From Candidatus Krumholzibacteriota bacterium (GTDB lineage Bacteria; Krumholzibacteriota; Krumholzibacteriia; Krumholzibacteriales; Krumholzibacteriaceae): DNA of 7,053 nt. The position numbers were made by a program, and so were the translations under genes. The stretch lies in the NCBI GenBank assembly GCA_030613345.1, contig JAUWMD010000137.1, positions 1 to 7,053 on the forward strand, given 5' to 3'. This document shows, piece by piece, positions 1-6,965 of the stretch (position 1 is its first letter; every line of letters starts with the position of its first letter). The notes beneath the pieces were generated by a model, which ran no database searches, was not told the origin of the DNA, and worked only from the letters and a program-made list of their open reading frames with translations.

Positions 1-3000
1 CAGGACTACGGCCAGTTTCTTCTCCGAGCGGACCTGGTTTTCCCAGCTGCCGGCGAAGGCGTAGCTCACCCCTGCGGGGATCTCGAGCTCCCCTTCCTCG
101 ACACGGGAGCGCAGGAATGCGCGTGCCGCCTCGACGACCTCCACCTCTCCGTATCCCGTCCTGCCGTCGAATATCACGTACCCGGTGAGGAATGTGTCCT
201 CCGACTTGATCACCATCGGCCCGCGCACGAACTTTACCTCGGTGAGCTCGGCGAGCGGGATCTGCGCGCCGCCCGGCGCTGGTACGAGGACCCGGCCGAG
301 GGCGTCGATATCACCGCGAAGCTCGCGAGGATAACGGATACGGACGGAGTATCTCTCTCTTCCCTCCACCGTCGTCGTGACGGTCTTCCCACCGATCGCG
401 ACCTCTATCACGTCCTGCACCGCCCTCATGTGGAGCCCGTACCTCGCGATCTTTTCGCGATCGATAACGATCTCGAGGTAGGGTTTGCCGACGATCCTGT
501 CGGCGAGCACGGCGGACGGCTCGACTTGAGGCACCTGCTTGAGGAGACGTTCGATCTCGAGCCCGACCCTTTCGATCGTGTCGAGATCAGGGCCGCGGAC
601 CTTGACCCCCATCGGGGCACGCATCCCAGATTGCAGCATGACAATGCGCGTCTCTATCGGCTGAAGCTTCGGCGCCGAGGTAGTGCCGGTAATGGCGCCG
701 GCCTTGACGATCTCGTCCCAGATGTCGTCGGCATTCTTTATATGATCGCGCCAGTTCCTGTACGGCTTGCCGCGCCTGTCGGGGACCAGATCTCCGTCGT
801 CGTCGCGTACGAAATCTTCTTTGTTTCTGTCGAATCTGAACCTCAAGACATGACCTGAGGCGTCGACGATATATTCAGATTTATAATTAATGACGGTCTC
901 GACCATCGACAGGGGAGCAGGGTCGAGTGGAGTGTCGGCACGGCCGATCTTGCCGACGACCGATTCGACTTCGGGAATGGCGGTGAAGGCCATGTCCTGC
1001 TTGCGAAGCACGTCGAGGGCCTCGCCTATCGAGGCGTGAGGCATAGTCGTGGGCATGTAGAGAAAGGATCCCTCGTCGAGCGACGGCATGAATTCCTTGC
1101 CGAGGCCGGGGAAGGCATGGCTGAGCGCTGTATAGGGCGCCGTCGAACGGATCGCACGAGGAAGAAATCCCGCGAACGAATCGAATCCCCGCCACACGAA
1201 TCCTCCCGTCAGCACGAGGGCGACGGCGAAGGAGAGGAAAGTCCTCCTGTGGGAGAGGCACCACCTCAGCGCCGGTTCGTAGACACGATGGAACAGGCGG
1301 AAAAGAAGCAGAAGTCCGCCTATCAGGCCTGCGACGAAGAGAAGGTTGAGTATGTAATGCCTGCCGTAACCCAGCGGACGCCAGTGCGAGGCAAGCATGA
1401 ATGCGACAACGGCGACGATGATATGGATCGTATGCCTGGAGATGCTCTCCCTGATCTTCCCAGGCAGGAAACGACCGAGAAAATTCCATGCCGCAATCAC
1501 GAAAAGCGCCAGCGAGGCGAACCTCAGGCCGACCAGGGCGAGGAAGATCGCCCCGGCTGCCAGTCCGGCCGCTAGATAGTAACTCGACCTCCCATCACGC
1601 TTCCTGTCGCCGTGCAGGATCATGTGGGCGGCGGGCGGAATCATCACGAGCGCCACGAGGACCGACGCGATGATCGCAAATGTCTTTGTCCAGGCAAGCG
1701 GCTTGAAGAGCTTTCCCTCGGCGGCCGTCATCGTGAAGACGGGGAGGAACGATATCACCGTCGTTGCCACAGCGGTAAGGACAGCGCTCCCCACCTCCGA
1801 GGCGGCCCTGTAGATCACCTCGAGGCGGGATTCCTCCGGCCCGGCGGCGGCTAGATGCCGCACGATGTTCTCCGTTATCACGATCCCCATGTCGACGATC
1901 GTCCCGATTGCGATCGCGATACCCGAGAGGGCGACGATGTTCGCGTCGACTCCGAATCCCTTCATGGCGATGAAGACGGCGAGGACGGTAATCGGCAGCA
2001 GCCCCGATATCAGGAGCGCCGCGCGTAGGCTCATCACCATCACCAGTACAACGATGATCGTCACGAGGATCTCGTCGACCAGCGCCGTATTGAGCGTGCC
2101 GAGCGTCTCGTAGATCAATCCCGTCCTGTCGTAGAAGGGGACGATCCTGACCTGCGAGACGGTCCCGTCGAGGAGCGTCTTCTTCGGAAGTCCCGGGGAT
2201 ATCTCGGCGATCTTCTTCTTTACGTTCTTTATCGCGGCAAGGGGATTCTCGCCGTAACGCACGACCACGACGCCTCCGACCGCCTCGGCGCCGCCCTTGT
2301 CCAGGGCGCCGCGCCTTGCGGCAGGGCCGACGGCCACGGTCGCTATATCGCCGACACGCACGGGCACGCCGCCGCGCTCGACGATCACGGTGCTCTCGAG
2401 GTCGCCCACGCCCTTTATGAATCCCAGGCCCCGGATCACGTACTCGACCCTGTTGATCTCGATCGTCCTCGCGCCGGTGTCTATGTTCGACATGCGGACG
2501 GCGTTGTAGACCTGGCCGAGCCCGATCCCGTAGGCGAACATCGCATCGGGATCGACGTCTATATGGTACTCGCGTACGAACCCGCCGATAGAGGCTACCT
2601 CGGCCACCCCGTCGGCCGACATCAGCGCGTACCTCACTGTCCAGTCCTGCACCGAACGCAGTTCGTCGAGGTCCCAGCCTCCGGAGGGCCTGCCATCGAG
2701 GCCGTATCCTTCGAGCGTGTACCAGAAGACCTGGCCGAGGGCGGTGGCGTCGGGGCCGAGCGTCGGACTTACTCTCGGAGGCAGAGTGCCGGGCGGGAGA
2801 GAAGCGAGTTTCTCGAGCACCCTCGAGCGCGACCAGTAGAACTCGACATCGTCCTTGAAGATCACGTAGACGGTCGAGAAGCCTAAATATGAGTAGCTCC
2901 GTATCGTCTTGACCCCGGGTATCCCGAGCAGCGATACGGTCAGTGGATAGGTGACCTGGTCCTCGATGTCGCGGGGCGAGCGCCCCATCCATTTCGTGAA

Positions 3001-3216
3001 TACTATCTGCTGGTTCTCCCCTATGTCGGGGATGGCGTCGACGGGAACCGGGTCACGGGGAAGGATGTCGATCTGCCAGTCGAACGGCGCGACCATCACG
3101 CCCCATACGACTATCGCGAGCAGGAGGATAAGGACGACGAGTTTGTTCTCCAGAGAGAACCTGATCATCCTGTCGAGCAGGGAAGGTCCCTTATTAGATG
3201 CCCCGCCGGGCTGCAT
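1..3216 (-). CDS. cusA: CusA-type Cu(I)/Ag(I) RND efflux pump (3' end outside window)
   Basis: This is the proton-driven inner-membrane pump; 1072 residues are visible with no stop. By comparison with E. coli CusA (1047 residues), roughly 200 remain outside, giving near 1280. TM1 is about 26-43. Porter-domain landmarks include IPDIGENQQIV (62-72) and PRVSPTLGPDAT. TM2-TM6 span about 379-532, with the proton-relay Asp of TM4 at D442 (GTIVDMG). After TM6, four additional hydrophobic segments (about 547-640) precede TM7 (659-676). The second porter half carries FLYMPTT, LSMVE and RIVMLQSG, whose M721, M771 and M860 align with the E. coli substrate ligands M573, M623 and M672; this separates it from CzcA-type pumps. 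A GTG at 3225 is an alternative start: it overlaps the cusB stop as GTGA, has GAGGGG five bases ahead, and is the furthest possible start because an in-frame TGA lies just upstream. It would add MRE. Confidence 0.95.
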   Translation of the reverse strand, partial: MQPGGASNKGPSLLDRMIRFSLENKLVVLILLLAIVVWGVMVAPFDWQIDILPRDPVPVDAIPDIGENQQIVFTKWMGRSPRDIEDQVTYPLTVSLLGIPGVKTIRSYSYLGFSTVYVIFKDDVEFYWSRSRVLEKLASLPPGTLPPRVSPTLGPDATALGQVFWYTLEGYGLDGRPSGGWDLDELRSVQDWTVRYALMSADGVAEVASIGGFVREYHIDVDPDAMFAYGIGLGQVYNAVRMSNIDTGARTIEINRVEYVIRGLGFIKGVGDLESTVIVERGGVPVRVGDIATVAVGPAARRGALDKGGAEAVGGVVVVRYGENPLAAIKNVKKKIAEISPGLPKKTLLDGTVSQVRIVPFYDRTGLIYETLGTLNTALVDEILVTIIVVLVMVMSLRAALLISGLLPITVLAVFIAMKGFGVDANIVALSGIAIAIGTIVDMGIVITENIVRHLAAAGPEESRLEVIYRAASEVGSAVLTAVATTVISFLPVFTMTAAEGKLFKPLAWTKTFAIIASVLVALVMIPPAAHMILHGDRKRDGRSSYYLAAGLAAGAIFLALVGLRFASLALFVIAAWNFLGRFLPGKIRESISRHTIHIIVAVVAFMLASHWRPLGYGRHYILNLLFVAGLIGGLLLLFRLFHRVYEPALRWCLSHRRTFLSFAVALVLTGGFVWRGFDSFAGFLPRAIRSTAPYTALSHAFPGLGKEFMPSLDEGSFLYMPTTMPHASIGEALDVLRKQDMAFTAIPEVESVVGKIGRADTPLDPAPLSMVETVINYKSEYIVDASGHVLRFRFDRNKEDFVRDDDGDLVPDRRGKPYRNWRDHIKNADDIWDEIVKAGAITGTTSAPKLQPIETRIVMLQSGMRAPMGVKVRGPDLDTIERVGLEIERLLKQVPQVEPSAVLADRIVGKPYLEIVIDREKIARYGLHMRAVQDVIEVAIGGKTVTTTVEGRERYSVRIRYPRELRGDIDALGRVLVPAPGGAQIPLAELTEVKFVRGPMVIKSEDTFLTGYVIFDGRTGYGEVEVVEAARAFLRSRVEEGELEIPAGVSYAFAGSWENQVRSEKKLAVVL

Positions 3217-3221
3217 CTCCC

Positions 3222-3236
3222 TCACTCACCCCCCTC
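3222..3236 (-). promoter_or_regulatory. cusB stop / cusA start coupling site
   Basis: The minus strand reads GAGGGGGG, then TGA, then GTGA. The GTG (3223-3225) overlaps the cusB TGA (3222-3224) and is in frame with the cusA ATG at 3216. The purine run inside the last cusB codons would serve as ribosome site for the GTG (five-base spacing), while the ATG has only a close GAGG at three bases. Either way the pump is probably translated by ribosomes ending cusB, keeping adaptor and pump in step. Confidence 0.5.
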
Positions 3237-5072
3237 GGGGAGCTTCTTCTCGATTGATCCGCAGCGCAGCATGACGGCGCCGTAGAACGAGTTGTATACC
3301 GTGTCGACCTCCTGGATCCAGTAGGCGCCCGTGTTGTCGCGGGCCATCGGGCAGAAGGTGAGGTAGAAGTCGCCGTCTGCGTGCCCGATACGGTCCTGGA
3401 GATCGATGACTGCCTTCGAGAGATGGTAGAAGGATTTTCTCGCCGACTCGATATCCTTCGAGCCCGCGCCCTCACTGGAGTACTTCACGATCTTCGAGGA
3501 GAGGTCCATCCAGATCTTGTGCGCCGGGCCCTTGAACAGGGTCATGTCGACGGCGCCCGTCTTCTGCTCCAGCTCTTTGTATGCCGAAACCACGCCCGGA
3601 TGGTCGTCTCCCGCGAGCGCCATCTGGACGTCGAAATATGCATCGTAGACCGGGGCCAGCTCCCTGAGAGCAACGCCGCCGGCCGTGATATGCCCGTGCG
3701 GCCTTTCCTTGTCGGGCCCTTCGGCCGGGACCCGGCCGGGCTGTCCGCCATGTCCGCCGTGGTCGTGGACCGATGGCGCCACTCCCCCCTCGGGATTCAT
3801 CATCGAGGGCTGCGCCCTGATCTGCAGCTCGCTGTCAATCTTGAAGGCGCCGTTGGTCACGACCAGTTCGCCCTCCTCGAGGCCGTCGAGGACGACATAG
3901 CTGTCGCCCGCCCTCGGGCCAAGCGTCACGTCCCTGCCCTCGAATACCGGTTCCTCTCTCCCCGGAAGCCGGACATAGACGACGGCCCTCCTGCCGGTCA
4001 GCATCGGCGCCGTCGCCGGGATCACGAGGGGATGCCCGGCGCTCTCTTCCTTTCCAGGCTCAACCGCCCGGCCGTCGGCCCCGAGCGGGACAAATATCTC
4101 ACCGCTGACAAACATGTCGGGCCTCAGCCTCCCCTCTTCGTTCGAAGCGACTACCCTCACGCCCGCTGTCATCGTCTTCGGGTCGAGGACCGGATCGACG
4201 AATACCACGCTTCCCGAGAAGGTCTCTCCGGGAAGTGCCGTGGAGGTGAAGCTGACCTCCTGGCCGGGCCTTATCAGGGGCAGGTCGCTCTGAAATGCCT
4301 TGAACGTCACCCAGACCTCGGAAAGGTCGGCTATCTTCATGAGGGTGCTGCCCGTCTTGACGTACTGTCCCTCTTTCGCGGAGAGATCGACGACGATGCC
4401 CGATGAGGGGGCGTAGGTTACAATCCGCCTGCTGACCTTGCCATCCTTCTCGACGGCCTCGATCTGAGCGGGCGTCAGCCCGTACTGGCGGAGCTTCTCG
4501 CGCGACGCCTCGAGCATCGAACGGGCGGCCCTGTCTCCCTCGGGGGCAGATTCGAAGGCCCGCTTTGCCTGCAGGAGCTCCTCCTGCGCACTCACCAGGC
4601 CGGGGGAGTAGATCTCGGCAAGCGGATCGCCGCGTCTTACCGCGGCGCCGGTGAAGTTGACAAACAGTTTTTCGATGCGCCCGGGCACCCAGGATGTGAT
4701 CTCCGACATGCGGGTCTCGTCGAAGGCCACGCTTCCGACGGCGTGAATCACAGCATCGGCGCGCCTGCGCTCGACCGGCCGCGTCTCGATCTCGGCCAGC
4801 TTGATCGCCGACTCGCTCATCAAAAGCTGCCTGTCCCCGAGGTCCTCTCCCGCTCCCTGCTCGACGGGGATCAGGTCCATAAAGCAGATCGGGCACTTGC
4901 CCGGCTCGAACAGCCTGATCTGAGGATGCATCGAGCAGGTCCAGACCTCCGCCGCGGTCACGGCCGTGTCATCCACGGGCGCACGCTCTCCGCCGCCCCG
5001 GATCAGGTAGCCGGTCAGAAAGGCCGCCGCTATCAGAACAGCGAATGTGATCGTACGTGCTCGTCCAGACAT
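3222..5072 (-). CDS. cusB: CusB-type periplasmic adaptor with N-terminal metal-binding domain and C-terminal DUF3347-like domain
   Basis: This 616-residue membrane-fusion protein links the inner-membrane pump to the outer-membrane channel and probably hands metal to the pump. The ATG at 5072 is chosen because AAGGA lies seven bases ahead. ATGs at 5099 and 5135 are in frame but overlap the YHS His tail and lack a ribosome site. In order: an N-terminal membrane anchor or signal (about 7-24), a heavy-metal-binding motif (44-70: CSMHP, then CPICFMDL), a long helical hairpin, a lipoyl-like half-motif APSSGIVVDLSAKEGQYV, the beta-barrel and membrane-proximal domains (to about 420), a Gly/His-rich linker (436-461), then a DUF3347-like domain (470-607) with FCPMA, a conserved Trp and MLRCG. 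E. coli CusB is about 400 residues, so the tail is a true extension. Lacking a lipobox, it is probably anchored by its N-terminus. Family assignment is firm; the DUF3347 name is from memory of its motifs. Confidence 0.93.
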   Translation of the reverse strand: MSGRARTITFAVLIAAAFLTGYLIRGGGERAPVDDTAVTAAEVWTCSMHPQIRLFEPGKCPICFMDLIPVEQGAGEDLGDRQLLMSESAIKLAEIETRPVERRRADAVIHAVGSVAFDETRMSEITSWVPGRIEKLFVNFTGAAVRRGDPLAEIYSPGLVSAQEELLQAKRAFESAPEGDRAARSMLEASREKLRQYGLTPAQIEAVEKDGKVSRRIVTYAPSSGIVVDLSAKEGQYVKTGSTLMKIADLSEVWVTFKAFQSDLPLIRPGQEVSFTSTALPGETFSGSVVFVDPVLDPKTMTAGVRVVASNEEGRLRPDMFVSGEIFVPLGADGRAVEPGKEESAGHPLVIPATAPMLTGRRAVVYVRLPGREEPVFEGRDVTLGPRAGDSYVVLDGLEEGELVVTNGAFKIDSELQIRAQPSMMNPEGGVAPSVHDHGGHGGQPGRVPAEGPDKERPHGHITAGGVALRELAPVYDAYFDVQMALAGDDHPGVVSAYKELEQKTGAVDMTLFKGPAHKIWMDLSSKIVKYSSEGAGSKDIESARKSFYHLSKAVIDLQDRIGHADGDFYLTFCPMARDNTGAYWIQEVDTVYNSFYGAVMLRCGSIEKKLPEGGE

Positions 5073-5079
5073 TATCTTA

Positions 5080-5084
5080 TCCTT
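5080..5084 (-). promoter_or_regulatory. Ribosome binding site that fixes the cusB start
   Basis: Minus-strand AAGGA is seven bases before the ATG at 5072, in the short gap after the YHS stop (5089-5091). Neither upstream in-frame ATG (5099, 5135) has such a site, so it decides the start. Confidence 0.6.
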
Positions 5085-5088
5085 ATTC

Positions 5089-5619
5089 TCAGTGTTCATG
5101 GTCGTGATCGTGGTCATGCTCGCTGTCGTGATCATGATCGTGATCTTCGTGGTCCTTCTTCATTCCCTTCTTCTCCGCCTCTTCCATCGTCTTGAGGTAC
5201 TTGTCCGGGTCGGCGTTGAATGTCTCTATGCAGCTCGCGCAGCAGAAGTAGATCCCCCTGCCCTTGTAGTAGGTGAAGAACTGCTTGTCGACAGGATTCC
5301 CCATAACCGGGCATGTTGTCTGCACGTTCTCGAAGAGGATGCTGTCCTTTGCCGCCTGCTCGAAGTACTTCTCGGGATCCTTGAGGAAGGAATCCTCGCA
5401 TCCGGGGCAGCAGAAGTAGATCCGCTGCCCCTGGTAGTCGGTGTACGAGGTCGTGGTTATCTTGCCGCCCATCACGGGGCACATGGTCTGGGCCACAAAC
5501 CCCTCGGGGATCTCGGCCTTTTCCTCTATTTCTTTCTTCTCTTCGGCATAAACTGCCATTGGCGCCGCCAGGGTACCGACAACCAGCATCACAAACAGGA
5601 TCATGAAAATCGACTTCAT
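5089..5619 (-). CDS. Secreted tandem YHS-like metal-binding protein with His/Asp tail
   Basis: This 176-residue protein probably captures or chaperones copper or silver in the periplasm. Residues 1-25 form a Sec signal peptide (MKS, hydrophobic core, cleavage after AVYA). Two YHS/TRASH-like domains follow, at 47-86 and 103-142. Each starts with CPVMG and carries IYFCC, a further Cys three residues on, then DP-KY. They align without gaps, with 19 of 40 residues identical, so they arose by duplication. Candidate ligands are C47, C70, C71, C74 and C103, C126, C127, C130, plus the Met of each CPVM. The C-terminus, from 157 to 176, has nine His alternating mostly with Asp. AGGAGG lies six bases before the ATG. 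The gene starts 13 bases after the TolC stop and precedes cusB, the slot held by cusF in E. coli. It has no resemblance to the CusF fold that I can see. Function is inferred from motifs and context. Confidence 0.88.
   Translation of the reverse strand: MKSIFMILFVMLVVGTLAAPMAVYAEEKKEIEEKAEIPEGFVAQTMCPVMGGKITTTSYTDYQGQRIYFCCPGCEDSFLKDPEKYFEQAAKDSILFENVQTTCPVMGNPVDKQFFTYYKGRGIYFCCASCIETFNADPDKYLKTMEEAEKKGMKKDHEDHDHDHDSEHDHDHDHEH
5092..5151 (-). repeat. His/Asp codon repeat at the 3' end of the YHS gene
   Basis: Sixty bases encode residues 157-176 of the YHS protein, mostly alternating His and Asp codons, read as repeated CAC/CAT-GAC/GAT hexamers. The repeat is low-complexity DNA of the kind that can change length by slippage. 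The protein segment is a probable divalent- or copper-binding tail. It also creates a false upstream extension of the cusB frame, rich in Thr, Met and Ile. Confidence 0.75.
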
Positions 5620-5625
5620 CCCGGT

Positions 5626-5631
5626 CCTCCT
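5626..5631 (-). promoter_or_regulatory. Strong ribosome binding site of the YHS gene
   Basis: A full AGGAGG on the minus strand sits six bases before the ATG at 5619, in the 13-base gap after the TolC stop. It is the closest match to consensus in the window, which suggests the small metal-binding protein is made in more copies than the pump parts. Confidence 0.8.
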
Positions 5632-5632
5632 T

Positions 5633-6964
5633 TTATCTAACCGGCCGGAATTCTCTCCCGGCCAGCATCTCGAGTTCGGCGGCCCTGATCTCCCGCAGCA
5701 CCAGCGCCTCCTCCATCTCCAGTCTCAGGTCGAGGAGAAGCCGCTGCGCCTCGAGCACATGCAGGAAATCGGCCTCGCCTCCTTCGTACTCTATCAACGT
5801 CACGGCGAGTGATTCCTCGGCTTTCGGGAGCAGAGTGCCCGAGAAGAGCCCCATTTTCGAAGAGGCGTCCCTGTACTCGAACAGGATCCTCTCAGCGCGC
5901 GCCCGAAGATCGCCTGCCGTATCCTTCCTGTCGTACCTGTTCATCTCGAGCCTCGCTCTGGCCTCCTCCTTCAACGCCCTGTTCTTCCCGCACCATATCG
6001 GGAGCTTGAGGCTGAGGCTGACCATCCACGGATCCTTGCCGCTCTCCGGCATCTCCGGATCGAGGGCGGGACCGGTATCTATGTAATCCAGCCCGAGAGA
6101 GAAGTCGGGCCACGAAGACTTTCCGGCGAGCTTCAGGGCGTTTTCCTCCCGCATGATCATATGGTCGATCGCCAGTATCGACGGGTTGTTCATCATTACA
6201 GCGGCCATCACCGTGTCGGGCTCTATCTCGGCCGGCTCCGGCATGACCGCGGGAAACGGGATCTCGAGGGTATCGGGTGCTCCCAGGGCGTTTCTCATCT
6301 CTTCCCCTGCCGAGGGTTCAGAGTCCTCGAGGGTGCGCAGCGCATCGGCCAGCCGCGCTATCTCGATCTCTATCCTCACCAGGTCGCTCCGCCCGCTCTG
6401 CCCCGTCTCGAACCTCGTTCTGCTTATCGATTCCCAGCCGCGGAGCAGCTCGAGCGTCGACATCGCGATCTCGATACGCCTTCCGAGGAGGTAATACTCG
6501 CTGTACGCCTTTCGGACCTGGTAGGCGAGTCTCAGCTTCTCCGCCTGGAAACGCCTGTAGGCGGCCCAGGCCTCCTGCTCGGCGACAGATTCGCGTGCGC
6601 CGAGCGTGCCGAACCACGGGAAGGCCTGCCTCAGGCTGCCCTTCTGTCTCTGCGGGCCGACCCTCGTCTCGACGCTCTCTATGTAATACATGTATGAAAA
6701 TACCGGCTCGGGGAGACTCGATACCGACGGGACTCGTTCGAGCCTGCTGGTCCAGTTGTGGAACGCGGCCCTGAGACCGGGATTCTTCAGCGCGGCATAG
6801 GCAAGGTACTCCTCGAGTCCGGGATTACTGCCCAACACGGCGTCCCGTGAGAATTCCTCCCCGGCGTCCTCGGCGAGCCTGTTCTGCTCGTCGGGCCCGC
6901 CGGCGGCGAAGGCGCTCGATGCGATCATCAGGAACGCGATAGATATGGACCGGGAGCGAACCAC
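5633..6964 (-). CDS. TolC-family outer-membrane efflux channel (CusC-like)
   Basis: This 443-residue protein is the outer-membrane exit duct of the tripartite pump. The GTG at 6964 is chosen because it follows the upstream stop by one base, has GGGAGG nine bases ahead, and gives a clean Sec signal peptide (basic VRSRS, hydrophobic core, SSAFA, cleavage near residue 20). A TTG at 6985 would add seven residues but has no visible ribosome site. Family hallmarks are the stretch NPGLRAAFHNW (about residues 61-71), VETRVGPQRQK (98-108) followed by FPWFG, and LPIWCGKNRA in the second repeat. Long charged helical segments fit the two OEP repeats. No lipobox cysteine follows the signal peptide, so unlike E. 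coli CusC it is probably not lipidated. The match to metal-efflux TolC proteins is from memory. Its place ahead of cusB and cusA supports the role. Confidence 0.9.
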   Translation of the reverse strand: MVRSRSISIAFLMIASSAFAAGGPDEQNRLAEDAGEEFSRDAVLGSNPGLEEYLAYAALKNPGLRAAFHNWTSRLERVPSVSSLPEPVFSYMYYIESVETRVGPQRQKGSLRQAFPWFGTLGARESVAEQEAWAAYRRFQAEKLRLAYQVRKAYSEYYLLGRRIEIAMSTLELLRGWESISRTRFETGQSGRSDLVRIEIEIARLADALRTLEDSEPSAGEEMRNALGAPDTLEIPFPAVMPEPAEIEPDTVMAAVMMNNPSILAIDHMIMREENALKLAGKSSWPDFSLGLDYIDTGPALDPEMPESGKDPWMVSLSLKLPIWCGKNRALKEEARARLEMNRYDRKDTAGDLRARAERILFEYRDASSKMGLFSGTLLPKAEESLAVTLIEYEGGEADFLHVLEAQRLLLDLRLEMEEALVLREIRAAELEMLAGREFRPVR

Positions 6965-6965
6965 C

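Noticed and set aside
887..1489. Minus-strand frame of 200 codons inside cusA that might suggest a frameshift
   Set aside because: The cusA frame is continuous across the region with conserved motifs on both sides, so no frameshift is needed.
1595..2992. Long minus-strand open frame (465 codons) in another frame within cusA
   Set aside because: It is extremely rich in Arg, Gly and Asp, has no recognisable motif, and lies wholly inside the clearly coding cusA frame; such frames are common in GC-rich genes.
3381..4406. Plus-strand open frame (341 codons) opposite cusB
   Set aside because: It is the antisense shadow of cusB; composition is Arg/His/Asp-rich with no domain and no ribosome site that stands out.
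5073..5135. Longer cusB start at 5135 or 5099
   Set aside because: The added residues are an off-frame reading of the His/Asp repeat of the YHS gene, and neither ATG has a ribosome site, unlike the ATG at 5072.
5620..5632. Possible terminator between the TolC and YHS genes
   Set aside because: The short T run on the plus strand is not preceded by a hairpin and the gap holds only a ribosome binding site.
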